The position numbers were made by a program, and so were the translations under genes. Shown piece after piece: positions 11,300 through 21,981 of a stretch of DNA of 64,000 bases (positions within the stretch are counted from its first letter, which is position 1; each line of letters opens with the position of its first letter). This DNA is from Carnegiea gigantea. Lineage: Eukaryota; Streptophyta; Magnoliopsida; Caryophyllales; Cactaceae. The notes under the pieces were generated by a model. It was not told the DNA's origin. It worked only from the letters and a program-made list of their open reading frames with translations, and did not search any database. The stretch lies in assembly GCA_029747015.1 (NCBI GenBank), contig JAKOGI010002783.1, positions 22,329-86,328 on the forward strand, written 5' to 3'.

Positions 11300-12598
11300 T
11301 TGCTAGAAATTTGGTGCCGAATTCATCCCTGCGGAATCCGATTTTTTGTGACCACTTTTGGACAAGCTCACGTGGACCCACAACTTGAAAAGGAGATGGT
11401 CATCCTTGAAACTCCAAAGTTTCGTGGCCAAAAAGAAGATTTTCCTTACTGGATTTCCAAAGTGGATCAAGTTTTCACTCGCTACAATATTGATGAGCAA
11501 GAGAAGTTTAAGGTGGTTATCGAGAAGCTCCGAGGCCATGCGCTTGAATGGTGGGAAAAATACAAGTATAAGAGGAAGAAGAGAGGAAAAAGTAAGATCA
11601 AAACGTGGGACAAGTTGAGAGGAAAATTAATCGATGCTTCTGCTCCAACCTCTTACTTACACAACCATCCTTTACTTTCCTTTGAGGTAAACAACTTTGA
11701 TTCCTCTTCTAAAAACCTCTCTTTCAACAAGGGAAGCTCAATTCCATCCCCTCAACCCACATTTTTAGCCCCTTCCACTCCACAAAAGAAGCAAACTCCA
11801 CAAACAAGCCAAGCCCTTGCAGATCGACCTAACCCCGACCCTTTGAACCTTAGGAGGTGTTCTAAGTGTCAAGGCTTTAGTCACACACCTACGGGCTGCC
11901 CCAACAAGGAATTCATCACCATCGCCGAATGGGAAGTAGCCATGGAGGAAGAAAAGGGGGAGAACGATCAGGAGGAAAGCCTTGAAGAAGAAATTGAACT
12001 CAAGGTTGAAAAAGAAGAAATACTTCACTTAGAGAAGGTTTCTCAAAAGCCAAACGAAATTGAAGAAGAGCATGCAAATATTCATTTCAATCCAAAGGAG
12101 CAAGACCATATCCTATCCTTTCCCCACAAAATCACATTAACCCCCATTCAACCTTCCCAAATCCTCAAACCACATAAAGCCTCACAAAATGATCTATTAC
12201 TCACCTCTCTTTCCCCAACCGAATCTCACCTTAGTTTTCACCCTTCCCACACCCACTTTTATCAAACCTCAGTGCATATTGCTTTTCAAGTGCTGCCTTT
12301 TGACCTTATTCCATCTCCCAAACCCAAAGACAGTCCTCACTTGGATGTCTTTCTCATCCCCCTCCTGTATGCCACCCTACAAATGATGCCCTTTGGCCAC
12401 TTCCTACAAGAGCTCCCATTTCATAAGCATGCCTCCCTTCATGAGAAGCTTGCCAATCCTTTGAGTTTGAGGACAAACTCAAAACAACCCGGGGAGTATG
12501 ATGCATATTTCCATATGCATCATTTTTATTCAAGTCCAATTTCAAAGAAGAAAAGGGTCAAAGAAGATCATGCTTGTGTGCTTATTTGGTCTTATTAA
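11300..12598 (+). CDS. gag: R6 chimeric U3-Gag open frame (gag-only type)
   Basis: One open frame of 432 codons spans the deletion junction. About residues 1-30 come from the U3 region of the LTR and include FVTTFGQAHVDPQL, like the LTR-coded tail of R15. Gag follows: a capsid N-terminal half with WWEKYKYKRKKRGKSKIK near residues 75-100, no C-terminal capsid half, a CCHC knuckle (C-x2-C-x4-H-x4-C, about residues 188-202), then a Glu-rich region and a tail. The tail includes ITLTPIQPSQ and PKDSPHLDVFLIPLL, which resemble the protease-RT linker of autonomous elements. The frame crosses the polypurine tract at 12489-12498 and ends in the 3' LTR. The ATG at 11300 is artificial, so expression is doubtful. 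Confidence 0.7.
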   Translation: MLEIWCRIHPCGIRFFVTTFGQAHVDPQLEKEMVILETPKFRGQKEDFPYWISKVDQVFTRYNIDEQEKFKVVIEKLRGHALEWWEKYKYKRKKRGKSKIKTWDKLRGKLIDASAPTSYLHNHPLLSFEVNNFDSSSKNLSFNKGSSIPSPQPTFLAPSTPQKKQTPQTSQALADRPNPDPLNLRRCSKCQGFSHTPTGCPNKEFITIAEWEVAMEEEKGENDQEESLEEEIELKVEKEEILHLEKVSQKPNEIEEEHANIHFNPKEQDHILSFPHKITLTPIQPSQILKPHKASQNDLLLTSLSPTESHLSFHPSHTHFYQTSVHIAFQVLPFDLIPSPKPKDSPHLDVFLIPLLYATLQMMPFGHFLQELPFHKHASLHEKLANPLSLRTNSKQPGEYDAYFHMHHFYSSPISKKKRVKEDHACVLIWSY

Positions 12599-13649
12599 GT
12601 GAGTTCAAAGACTCACGACACTATGAAGAGGTCAAAAAGAGGTTAAGCTTTGCTAGAAATTTGGCGCTGAATTCATCCCTGCGGAACCCGATTTTTTGTG
12701 AACACTTTTGGACAAGCTCAAGTGGACCCACAACTTGAGGCTCCACATGGTTTTGAAGTTTAAGATTTCAGCTTTCAAATAAGCCCAAGTTTGTTTAATT
12801 TGGACATCATTTGATTGGGCAAAATATCACTCAAAGATACGTTGTGCTGATCCAGTCCAGTCTGAGATAGGTGCATTGTTTGAGCCATAACTTTTAAACC
12901 GCTTATCCAAATTGAGCAAATGAGCCCATTCTGGAAACTAGACTTCCAGGGCTTTCTATCAAGCCCACGAACGCGTGATTTGGCCGAGTATTCTGGAAGA
13001 TATACTCTGTTGAAGTTGAGGTAGTTGCAAGGATTAATGCTGGGAATATGAAGAGTCTTCGGTTACATATACTTGTGTGGCTGATATTGTGCACGTTTTA
13101 GATGCTTCTAGATTGATGTAATCAGCTGCAAAAATCCTAGAATATTCCTTGTAACCTCCCCCACCCCTTTTATGATGAGTCTTTTCATTTTTCTTAGACT
13201 TTTCATTAGCTAGTTTTAATTGTTAGGAGTTATTTGAGTCCTTTGATTGTCTTTTGCTGAGTCTATAAAAAGGGGAGGGGCGTGTGAAGCTATTCATTCA
13301 GCATTGTAAGAAATTTCCAAAGCAATACAAGTACTTTGAGTGTGTTTCTCAAAAGTGCAACTAAATTCCTAGTTCTATATCTTGAATTGTGGCAAATTCA
13401 AGTGGTGTTCTAGGTTCTCTTCCTTTTCCAATTGGAGTGATTCCTTGGTTAAGACAAGAGAATTAGCCCAAGGTCAAGTCATTGAGTGGCTCCGTGAAGG
13501 ATTATCTCAATTACAAGATCTTGTTCTATTCCTTTTTCTTGTGTAGTGAAATTTTTCATCCATCTCATCCATCTTTCATTTCTCTTCCCAATTTGGCTTA
13601 TTTTGAGTTGGAGTTTGATTTGGTTCACTTGCCACCCACATATACATCA
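12499..13649 (+). mobile_element. R6 3' LTR
   Basis: The LTR starts right after the polypurine tract CCGGGGAGTA (12489-12498) and ends at CATCA. Its first 24 bases form a perfect inverted repeat (arms TGATGCATAT and ATATGCATCA, 4-base loop). A TATA-like 'ctataaaaagg' lies near 13264. It is close in sequence to the R11 LTR and more distantly related to those of R15 and R7. Confidence 0.92.
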
Positions 13650-13654
13650 TCAGG

Positions 13655-15113
13655 CAAGTTTTCTCCACCCTTAGAAGCTAGAAGCTATATGGGAAGTTGA
13701 AAAAATGTGAGTTCTTTATACCAAGGGTTGTCTTCCTTGGATATGTGGTTTCCTGTGATGGTATTCAGGTGGATGAAGCCAAGGTTGAAGCAATTAAATC
13801 TCGGCCATTACCTACCTCAACCACTGCAGTCAGAAGTTTCCATGGGTTAGCTTCCTTCTATAGAAGATTCATCAAGGATTTCAGTAGTACCATCAGAGCT
13901 CCTCTCACTGAATGCCTAAAGAGGAGAAGTTTTTCCTGCTCTCCAACAGCATAGAAAGCTTTTGAGACCATCAAGCAAAGGTTATGTGAGGCACTAGTCC
14001 TAGCCTTACCTAGCTTTGAAGAATTATTTGATGTAGAGTGTGATGCCAGTGGGGTGGGCATTGAAGCTGTTCTTACCCAACTTAAAAAGCCCCTAGCCTA
14101 CTCCGGTGAAAAGCTTACTAGTCCTAAACTCAATTACTCAACCTATGACAAAGAATTCTACGCCATAGTCAGAGCTTTGAGCCACTGGAGTCACTACCTG
14201 AAGCCTAAAGCCTTTGTCCTGCATTCAGACCATCAAGCATTAAGGTTTCTCAATGGCCAGCCCAAGCTTAATGCAAGACATGTAAAATGGGTCGAGTTCC
14301 TACAAGCTTTCCGCTTTTCTGCCAAGCACAAGAAGGGAAATGAGAATGTAGTAGCAAATGCACTCTTAAGGAGACATGCCTTGATTTCTGTTTTAGGTGC
14401 AAAGCTATTGGGATTGCAGTGTATTCAGGCTTACTACCCTGAAGACTCAGCTTTTCAAGAGTTGATGAGTAACACCCCAGCTCAAGGGCCTTATGTGATT
14501 CAAGATGGGTTTTTGTTTAAAGTAAACAAACTGTGTGTTCCAGCATGTCCATTAAGGGACTTGTTAGTAAGAGAGGCCCATAGGGGGTCACTTGCTGGGC
14601 ATTTTGGGATGAACAAGACCTTGGATATTCTGAGGGAGCATTTTCATTGGCCAAAAATGGGGGAAGATGCTCATAAAGTGGTGTCCAGATGCTCCATTTG
14701 CCATAAAGCCAAGAGCCAATTCCATCAAGGCCTTTATACACCCCTTTCAATCCCATTAAGGCCTTAGGAAGATGTTAGTATGGATTTTGTTGTTGCTTTA
14801 CCTAGAGCCCAGAGAGGTAAAGATTCAGTTATGGTGGTGGTAGACAGATTCACCAAAGCTGACGATGCATCTTACATTGCTGATTTGTACTTTAGAGAAA
14901 TCATTAGATTGCGTGGAGTCCCCTAGACCATTGTAAGTGATAGAGACACCAAGTTTTTGTCTCATTTTTAGAGAAGTTTGTGGCATCTGCTGGGTATCAA
15001 GCTCTTGTATAGCACCACTTGCCACCCCCAAACTGATGGCCAATTGAGGTCACCAGCAGGACCTTGTCCACCCTTCTTAGAACCTTGGTCCAGAAGGATT
15101 TGAAGGAATGGGA
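13655..15113 (+). pseudogene. pol: R4 RT (C-terminal part), RNase H and integrase relic
   Basis: This continues the R4 frame after R6. It holds the end of RT ([17 protein letters not shown]), the connection ([14 protein letters not shown]), RNase H (ECDASGVGI near 14038, YDKEFYAI near 14144), the integrase zinc domain ([10 protein letters not shown] to RCSICHKAK, about 14578-14715) and the start of the catalytic core (SMDFVVALP near 14778, VSDRDTKF near 14935). Defects: stops at about 13670, 13952, 14765, 14924 and 14969, an in-frame loss after RFTK near 14855 that removes the usual HFIPC segment, and a one-base loss in the DGQTEV block near 15046. R7 cuts it at 15114. Confidence 0.88.
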
Positions 15114-16222
15114 TGATGGAGACCATCATGAATGGCCCAAAGACTATCAAGCCCAGCCCAAGGAAGACCCAATCAAGCTTCAAGAAGTCAAAGACGTGGC
15201 AAAACTCTGTAGAAAAGTTTTATTCCTTCCGGAAGAATTAGTGCCCGATTCGTCCCTGTGGAAGGTAATTTCTGTGGCAACTTTTGGACAAGCTCAAGTA
15301 GACCCAAAACTTGAGGCCCCATATGCTTTGGAAGCTTAAGATTTCAGCTTTAAAATAAGCCCAAGTTTGTTTAATTTGGACGTCATTTGATTGGGCAAAA
15401 TATCACTCAAAGGTACATTATTCTGATCCAGTCCAGTCTGAGATAGGTGCATTGTTTGGGCCATAACTTTTACACCGCTTATCCAAATTGAGCAAATGAA
15501 GCCATTCTGGAAAATAGACTTCCAGGGCTTTCTAGCAAGCCCAAGAACGTGTATTTTGGCCGAGTATTCTGGAAGATATACTCTATTGACTTTGAGGCAG
15601 CTGCAAGGATTAATTCTGGGAAAGTGAAGAGTCTTCAGTTACATGTGTTTGTGTGGCTGATATTGTGCACATTTTGGAGGCTTCTAGATGGAGATAATCA
15701 GCTAATAGAAATCCTAGAATATTCCTTATAACCTCCCCCATCCCTTTTATGATGAGTCTTTTCATTTTACTTAGTCTTTTCATTGGCTAGTTTTAATTGT
15801 TAGGAGTTGTTGAGTCTTTTGGTTGTCTTTTGCTGAGCTTATAAAAGAGGAGGGGCGTGTGATGCTTGTCATTCAGATTGTATGAGATTTCCAAAAGCAA
15901 TACAAGTACTTTGAGTGTGTTTCTCAAAAGTGCATCTAAAATTCCTAGTTCTATATCTTGAATTGTGGCAAATTCAAGTGGTGTTCTAGGTTCTCTATCT
16001 TCTCCATTGGAGTGATTTCTCGGTTAAGAAAAGAGAATTAGCCCAAGATCAAGTCATTGAGTGGCTCCGTGAAGGATTATCTCAATTACAAGATCTTGTT
16101 CTATCCTTTTCTTGTGTGGTGAAGATCTTCTTCCATCTCATCCATCTTTCATTTCTCTTTTCACTTTGGTTTGTTTTGAGTTTGAGTTTGATTTGGATCA
16201 CTTTCCACGCACACATACATCA
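15114..16222 (+). mobile_element. R7 5' LTR
   Basis: This complete 1109-bp LTR has a TATA-like TATAAAA at 15840-15846. Its first 225 bases are open and encode a tail like that of R15 (LQEVKDVAKLCRKV, then VDPKLEAPYALEA, stop at 15337). Confidence 0.92.
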
Positions 16223-16224
16223 AT

Positions 16225-16237
16225 TGGTATCAGAGCC
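16225..16237 (+). other. R7 primer binding site
   Basis: TGGTATCAGAGCC begins two bases after the LTR end and is complementary to initiator tRNA-Met. Confidence 0.92.
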
Positions 16238-16335
16238 AAGGTTTTTAAGAGACCCACATCACACCCAAATACATCCCAAAAGTCAAAATATAAAAAACAC
16301 CCCTGCAACAGCTTCACCCACAAACCCGAACCTAC

Positions 16336-16443
16336 GCACGGTCGCCCGTGCCAAGGAGCACGACCGTGCCTCCTTCAAAATCTGCATTCCACAAGTCGAA
16401 GCAAAGCACGGCCACCTCGTGCCTCACTGCACGCCCGTGCCAC
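16336..16443 (+). promoter_or_regulatory. R7 leader: two GCACGG/CCGTGCC paired-arm modules
   Basis: Copy 1 is 16336-16370 and copy 2 is 16406-16443. Each has GCACGG, a short loop, CGTGCC, a spacer, then GCACG-N-CCGTGCC. They lie between PBS and the gag start at 16483. The role is unknown; an RNA packaging or dimerisation hairpin is one possibility. Confidence 0.7.
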
Positions 16444-16482
16444 CTTCCCCAGCAGCATTTTCTTCCCCCAAAGCACTTCAAC

Positions 16483-18836
16483 ATGTCTACTAAATCTACA
16501 AGAAGCGATCAAGTAAGAGTAGAGGAGTTGGAAGCCCAGGTTACATATCTCCAGACACAACTTGGCCAACTCTTAGAGGAGAAAAGAAGGTGGGTTCATA
16601 GCCCCACACCCTCTCACCCTCATGAACCGGTGGTCGAATCTGAAGAGGAAGTGCTTCACTCCCGTGCCAATTCAAGTGATGAGGAAGCCCCATGGAGACG
16701 AAAGCAAGGAGGCAATATTGGTGGTGTCCGAATTGACATCCCCGAATTTGAAGGTCAACTTGATCCGGATTTGTTCCTCGATTGGTTGCATACCATTGAG
16801 CGAATCTTTGAGTACGAGGACATCCCAGAGGACAAGAAGGTAAAACTTGTAGCCCTTAAACTCAGAAAATATGCTTCAATTTGGTGGGCTAATCTTGGAG
16901 CTAAAAGAGAAAGGAATGGAAAGGGAAAAATCAGAACTTGGGCCAAAATGAAAGAAAAGCTTAAGGCCAAGTTTCTTTCCTCTCACTATGTGCAAGACAA
17001 TTATCTCAAGCTCCATCGACTCAAGCAAGGATCCAAGAGTGTGGAAGAATACACTCGGGAGTTTGAACAACTCCTACTTAAATGTGATTTGAAAGAAGAC
17101 GACTCACAAACCTTGGTAAGATACTTGACCGGTCTTGATGAGTCCATTGCTCATGTAATTGAGTTGCAACCCTATTCACCCCTAGATGACTTGAGTTCTC
17201 TAGCCTATAAGGTAGAGCAACAAAAGAAATCTAAGGGAAAGAGCATCTTGTCCAAACCTCTTTCTCGTCCCCACTCCACACAAAGACCCCCTACTACCCT
17301 CCTAGACCTCAAAACCCTCCACAAGCCAAAAACACCACTCCAACCCCTCCTAAGCCCTCCACACAAGAGCCCAAATCCAAGGACAAGATTCGATGTTTTC
17401 GTTGCCAAGGAATGCGACACTATGCCTCAGAGTGTCCAAACAAAAGGATTGTTTCCTTAGCAGAATATCAAGAAGCATGTGAAGAACATGCATATGAAGA
17501 AGAAGAAGGAGAACATTTTGAAGAAGGAAGCTTGGAAGAAGTTGAAGAAGGCCCCGATGAAGGAGAATTGCTAGTCATCCGCCGGACATTGAGTGGATTT
17601 GCTACTCAAGAAGACATGGAGCAAAGAGAAGCTATATTCCACACAAGGTGTACCGTGGGTAACAAGGTATGCTCCCTCATTATTGATGGTGGAAGTTGTG
17701 CCAATGTTGCTTGCAAGACTATGGTTGATAAGCTCAAGCTGCAAGTCTCTCCTCGCCCCAATCCCTACACCATTCAATGGTTGAACCAAGGCAAGGGTTT
17801 GCAAATCACTCACGGATGTCTTGTTTCTTTTTCAATTGGGAAAAATTATAAGGATGAGATATGGTGTGACATTGTCCCTATGGATGCTTGTCATATTTTG
17901 TTGGGTAGACCACGGCTATTTGATAGAAGTGTCATCCATGATGGCTGGATGAACACTTATTCTTTCCAAAAAGACCACAAAAAGATTACCCTTACTCCTC
18001 TCAAAATTCCCTCCACCACTAGGCCCAAAGACAATCCTCACTTAGATGTCTTTCTCACCACTCTCCTCAAATCCGAGCACCATGAATTTGAGTCTTTCAA
18101 AGACTTGATTCTTCTACAAGAGGAACCTAAGCCCCCATCTCCCACACATCCACTACTCACCCCTCTCCTTCAAACCTACCATCATGTCTTTCCACAAGAG
18201 ATCCCACATGCCCTTCCCCCTCCTAGATCCATCTAACACAAGATAGACCTCATTCCCGGTTCTGTTCTTCCCAACAAGCCGGCCTACCGGATGTCTCCTA
18301 GTGAAACTCAAGAAATCCAAAGACAAGTAGATGACCTCTTGTCCAAAGGTTTAATTCGGGAGAGTTTGAGTCCATGTGCCGTGCCCGCCCTCCTTGTTCC
18401 TAAAAAGGACGGTAGCATGCGCATGTGTGTGGATAGCCGGGCTATTAACAAAATCACTATCAAGTATCGGTATCCTATTCCAAGATTGGAAGATCTACTT
18501 GATGAACTCCATGGAGCCGCCATCTTTTCCAAGATTGATTTACGAAGTGGCTACTATCAAATCCGGATCTTTGAAGGTGATGAATGAAAAACCGCCTTTA
18601 AGACTAAAGGAGGTTTGTATGAGTGGCTTGTGATGCTATTTGGGCTTACTAATGCCCCTAGCACTTTCATGAGGCTTATGAACCAAGTTCTAAAGCCCCT
18701 CATTGGCATTTGTGTTGTTGTCTACTTTGATGATATTTTGGTCTATAGCAAGGACGAAGAAGAGCATGCCCAACACTTGCAACAAGTTTTGGAGATCCTT
18801 TCTCAAGAGCAACTCTATGGCAATATGGAGAAATGT
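16483..18836 (+). pseudogene. gag-pol: R7 gag-protease-RT relic
   Basis: The start is the ATG at 16483 (MSTKSTRSDQ), matching the R15 start; an in-frame ATG at 16348 would add 45 residues encoded by the leader modules. The order is an N-terminal coiled coil, capsid domain (through about 17220), a CCHC knuckle near 17397-17441 in which the Gly before His is Arg, protease [11 protein letters not shown] near 17680, then RT through [10 protein letters not shown] (18724-18753). Defects are a one-base loss near 17290, a stop at 18234 and TGG-to-TGA at 18585. The gene stops abruptly at the LTR junction (18837). It is not functional. Confidence 0.9.
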
Positions 18837-19053
18837 TATTCCTTCCGGAAGAATTAGTGCCCGATTCGTCCCTGCGGAAGGTAATTTCTATGGCAACTTT
18901 TGGACAAGCTCAAGTAGACCCACAACTTGAGGGCCCATATGCTTTGGAAGCTTAAGATTTCAGCTTTAAAATAAGCCCAAGTTTGTTTAATTTGGATGTC
19001 ATTTGATTGGGCAAAATATCACTCAAAGGTACTTTTCACGCACACATACATCA
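18837..19053 (+). mobile_element. R7 3' LTR remnant
   Basis: This 217-bp remnant of an LTR of about 1.1 kb is joined to RT sequence on the left. An internal jump near 19030 goes from 'ctcaaaggta' to the last 24 bases 'cttttcacgcacac...'. The left junction has shared 'ttattcctt'-like bases in both donors. Confidence 0.88.
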
Positions 19054-19058
19054 TGGGA

Positions 19059-19647
19059 TCTCAAGCTGCCTCATGCTGAGTTTGCTTACAACAGAACACC
19101 AACTAGAGCTACTGGTTGTTCACCTTTTGAGGCATTATATGGGATTAATCCCCTAACTCTTATTGACCTTATTCCTCTCCCCACTAATTGCAAGGTTAGC
19201 TTTGAGGCTGAAAAGAGGGCCAAGGAAATGAAGAAGCTTCATGAGCAGATTAGAGTCCATATTGAGAAGGTTAATGAAGCCAACAAAATCAAGGCCAACA
19301 AGAATAGGGAAGGCATGGAGTATCAGCCTGGTGATCTTGTTTGGTTGCACCTTAGGAAGGAAAGGTTCTCTACTAGAAGGAAGAGCAAGCTAATGGCTAG
19401 AGGGGACAGACCTCTCAAGGTTCTAGCCAAGGTGGGAGCTAATGCTTACAAACTGGAACTTTCAGGAGACATGGCTGTTTCAGCCACCTTCAATATGGGT
19501 GATCTGAGCCCCTATGTAGAGAATGAAATTGACTTTGGGGATTTGAGGGCAAATCCTCTCAAAGGAGGGGAGGATGATGCAGAACTGAGGCTACAACAAG
19601 ACCCTCATCCTGGACCAGAGAAGACTTTGCTGCTCAGCCACCAATAA
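19059..19647 (+). pseudogene. pol: R4 integrase C-terminal relic, ending in the 3' LTR
   Basis: After R7 the R4 frame resumes with LPHAEFAYNRTPTRATG (end of the integrase core), then the C-terminal GPY/F-like domain (PGDLVWLHLRKERF) and a CR-like motif (VSATFNMGDLSPYV). It reads through the polypurine tract and stops 73 bases into the 3' LTR, so about 23 residues are LTR-coded. Confidence 0.85.
19561..19574 (+). other. R4 polypurine tract
   Basis: AAAGGAGGGGAGGA lies directly before the 3' LTR and would prime plus-strand DNA synthesis. Confidence 0.88.
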
Positions 19648-20697
19648 GGCCAAGTCTGTGAGGCAATACAATTCAGTTTGGAGGCCATTTTGGGGAGATC
19701 CTTGCTTTGCTGGGCACCCCAGCATCACTGTCATCCAAACCAAGTCATTTTGAGGCTCAAACAGTAGCCTTAGTCCAGTTCAGTTCAAATAAAGAACAAC
19801 CTGTAGTCACCATGTTTGAGGTTATTTTGCCTGCCTCTAGTAACACATGCATGCCCAAGGAATCCAATCCCTTTTGATTAGTACCCTCACTCATAATCAG
19901 CTCCTAAATGATAAAGGTTACTTGATTTTTGTCCTGGAATTAATTACTGGCGGCAGCAGGTCAGCAGTAGGTCAGCAACAGTAACAGCAGTTTAAAGGGA
20001 GAATTTTTACCCCCAACCTAGCAGCTCATTTCGGTAAGTCTAAGGGCTTGAAAAGGTGTCTAAATATTTATCCAACAAGGCCTTAAAGTTGCAGATTCAG
20101 ATCCTTTAGCATCAGCTTTTAACCAGCACTAAAATGCAAGAAATACCCTTTTATCCTTTGGATTTCAGTGTGCTGTACTTGCTGGCAGGCCGGGTTAGCT
20201 CGATGTAATCAGCTACAAATCTCCTCCCAAGGCCATCATTAGCAAGTACCTTGATGCCATTAAGGGTTGACACCTGAGTAATGGAGATAAGCAAAGGGTT
20301 TAGGTGTCAAGAATCTAGCCTGTTGCTACTTTAAGCTAGTTTAGTTCAAATCTGTTTTCTTACTTTAGCCAGAATCAGGTATGGCCGTTGATCCTTTTAT
20401 TGTAACCGAGTATTTAAGGCTTGTCTCCACTTGTAATACTCAGATTATTATGAATAAAAGTCTTCCTTTTGTTGGTTCAAGCAAAAACCTCTCAAAATCT
20501 CTCTAACTTTAGCCTGTTCAGGTGGTGTTGAGAGTGATTCTTTATCTAAACTCCTGGTGCATTCTACTTTAAGGGGCTTAGTGGTGAATCCTGTAGTTCA
20601 GGTTGGTGAAAATACTTCCTTTAGGCCAGTTCATATCTTCCATGTTGAGTTACTTGCTTTGTTAACAATTCAGGCTTGCAAGACTCAACATACATCA
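19575..20697 (+). mobile_element. R4 3' LTR
   Basis: This is an uninterrupted 1123-bp LTR. At 19871-19875 it keeps the empty target site of R5. Right target duplication GTAAC is at 20698-20702. Confidence 0.94.
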
Positions 20698-20863
20698 GTA
20701 ACCTAGTTGATCTAAAGAGATTGCCCAAGTGTGTTTCAAGAGTGGCTGCTCGGATTATCTCTTGCAAACCCACTTGTTTATCCCATTTAGCTTGGTTTAC
20801 TCACATTCTATCCATCACTTGCATTCTGCCCAGATTGTGTTCTTGGTTTCCTTTGAGTGTTTT
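20698..20863 (+). mobile_element. R1 5' LTR, third fragment
   Basis: Sequence resumes as in R13 near 52041 ('agttgat-aaagagattgcccaagtg'). It is cut at 20864 by R8; GTTTT (20859-20863) is the left target duplication of R8. Confidence 0.88.
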
Positions 20864-21974
20864 TGATGGAAATCCCTCCATCCCTTTTATTAAAAAAGAA
20901 TCAAATCAAATTAGGTAATCTTATTATGCTGGTTTAAGGATGAATAAATCATCCAAGTTTTGATTAAACATTGAAACTGCAGGGCAAGGGTTAAATCCAG
21001 CAGCTAACCCGTATTTGTGTGCTTAATTTCTCAAACATACTAAGGGTTTACGTCTAATATTTTTTGATGGATTTGAAGATCAAGATGTTAGCTTTCCAAC
21101 AAATCAAGTTTCATCCAATTTGGACTTCATTTGGTCGTTCAAATCAGCAATTAAACCCAAGGTGTCAAAACGGCCCAGCAGGGCCAGGATGAACCCGGTT
21201 TTGTTCTTTTTATTTCTTATGATGTAGTTTAGCTTAAATCTTGTATTTTTACATATTTTGGGTCCCAAGATCTTAGCTTTCATGTCCAATTGGAATTACC
21301 AGATTTGGAGTTCAATTGGTTAGTGAACTAAGCTAATTAGTAAACCTGTGCTGTTTTGGAGTCTAATCTGCACGGTTTGGGAAATCAGGCTGATTCAAGG
21401 GGCAAATGACGTACAATTGCTATGATAAAAAAAGGAGGATAATCTAGACATCTTGAGGTTTCCAACCATGTAAGAAACGTAGCAATTAGTCATCATTTGA
21501 GGTGTCAAACATGCATTGCAAGTGGAGGCAGAAACCGGCTGCTTGACACCTGGTTGCTTAGCCTGGTGGTTTTCCTCCTTCAAGGGGGTTGCTTAAGGTG
21601 GAAGGCTGCCAAGCAGGTCATTTTGAGCTGCTTGATTAAGCACCACTCAGCTACTTAAGAGAGAGACACGTGGAGCTAGTGAAACGCCACCATTTTGCAA
21701 GCTCTCATTCGACCACTCAAGCATGACATGGCACACATGCAATTTTCAGTCCTTTTGAGGTGGCAGCCATGCTCTCTTACCGTCCTTGAAGGGAAATTGA
21801 GTCAACAAGGTTTCTTAATACTTAGGAAAGAGTTTAAGAAGGAAATCTTGTGTTTTGTAGCTTAAACTTTCAGCTTATGTATGTTTTAGCTTAAACCGTG
21901 TATTAGTAAGCATAGGATTAGTTTAATGACTTTCCTTGCCTAGAAGGAAAGCTCTTTTCATGTAATCACAAGGC

Positions 21975-21981
21975 TATATAA
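21975..21981 (+). promoter_or_regulatory. Putative TATA box, R8 5' LTR
   Basis: TATATAA follows a conserved 'tcatgtaatcacaaggc'. It is repeated at the same place in the other LTRs of this set (near 7140, 25338-25344, 34599-34604). Transcription start is not visible. Confidence 0.55.

Larger units (their letters stand above)
11145..13649 (+). mobile_element. R6: gag-only element of the R11 type with deleted 5' LTR and leader
   Basis: It is flanked by perfect TCAGG (11140-11144 and 13650-13654), starts TGATGCATAT and ends ATACATCA. Only the first 244 bases of the 5' LTR remain (11145-11388); the text then jumps into gag, so the rest of the LTR, the PBS, the leader and the first Gag codons are gone. 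The 3' LTR is 12499-13649 (1151 bp). No protease, RT or integrase is present. The junction at about 11383-11388 lies in bases (ACTTGA) common to both donor sequences, which suggests microhomology-driven deletion. Confidence 0.92.
15114..19053 (+). mobile_element. R7: deleted gag-pol element of the R15 family
   Basis: It is flanked by perfect TGGGA (15109-15113 and 19054-19058), starts TGATGGAGACC and ends ACATCA. The 5' LTR is complete (15114-16222, 1109 bp). Two deletions shaped the right half: RT coding sequence jumps into U3 at about 18837, and the LTR text then jumps from its middle to its last 24 bases near 19030. RNase H, integrase, the polypurine tract and most of the 3' LTR are gone. 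Gag and leader are closely related to R15, so this is an older relative of the intact element. Confidence 0.93.
5728..20697 (+). mobile_element. R4: full-length but decayed Ty3/gypsy element with three nested insertions
   Basis: The LTRs are 5728-6028 plus 7759-8581 (5', about 1124 bp without its insert) and 19575-20697 (3', 1123 bp). Both start TGATGCAGAAC and end CATCA. The target duplication is ATAAC (5723-5727) against GTAAC (20698-20702), one mismatch, consistent with age. PBS, gag-pol relic and polypurine tract are present. R5, R6 and R7 are nested inside. Many stop codons show it is dead. Its Gag and LTR differ clearly from the other gag-pol elements here, and it lacks the GCACGG leader module. 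Confidence 0.93.
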
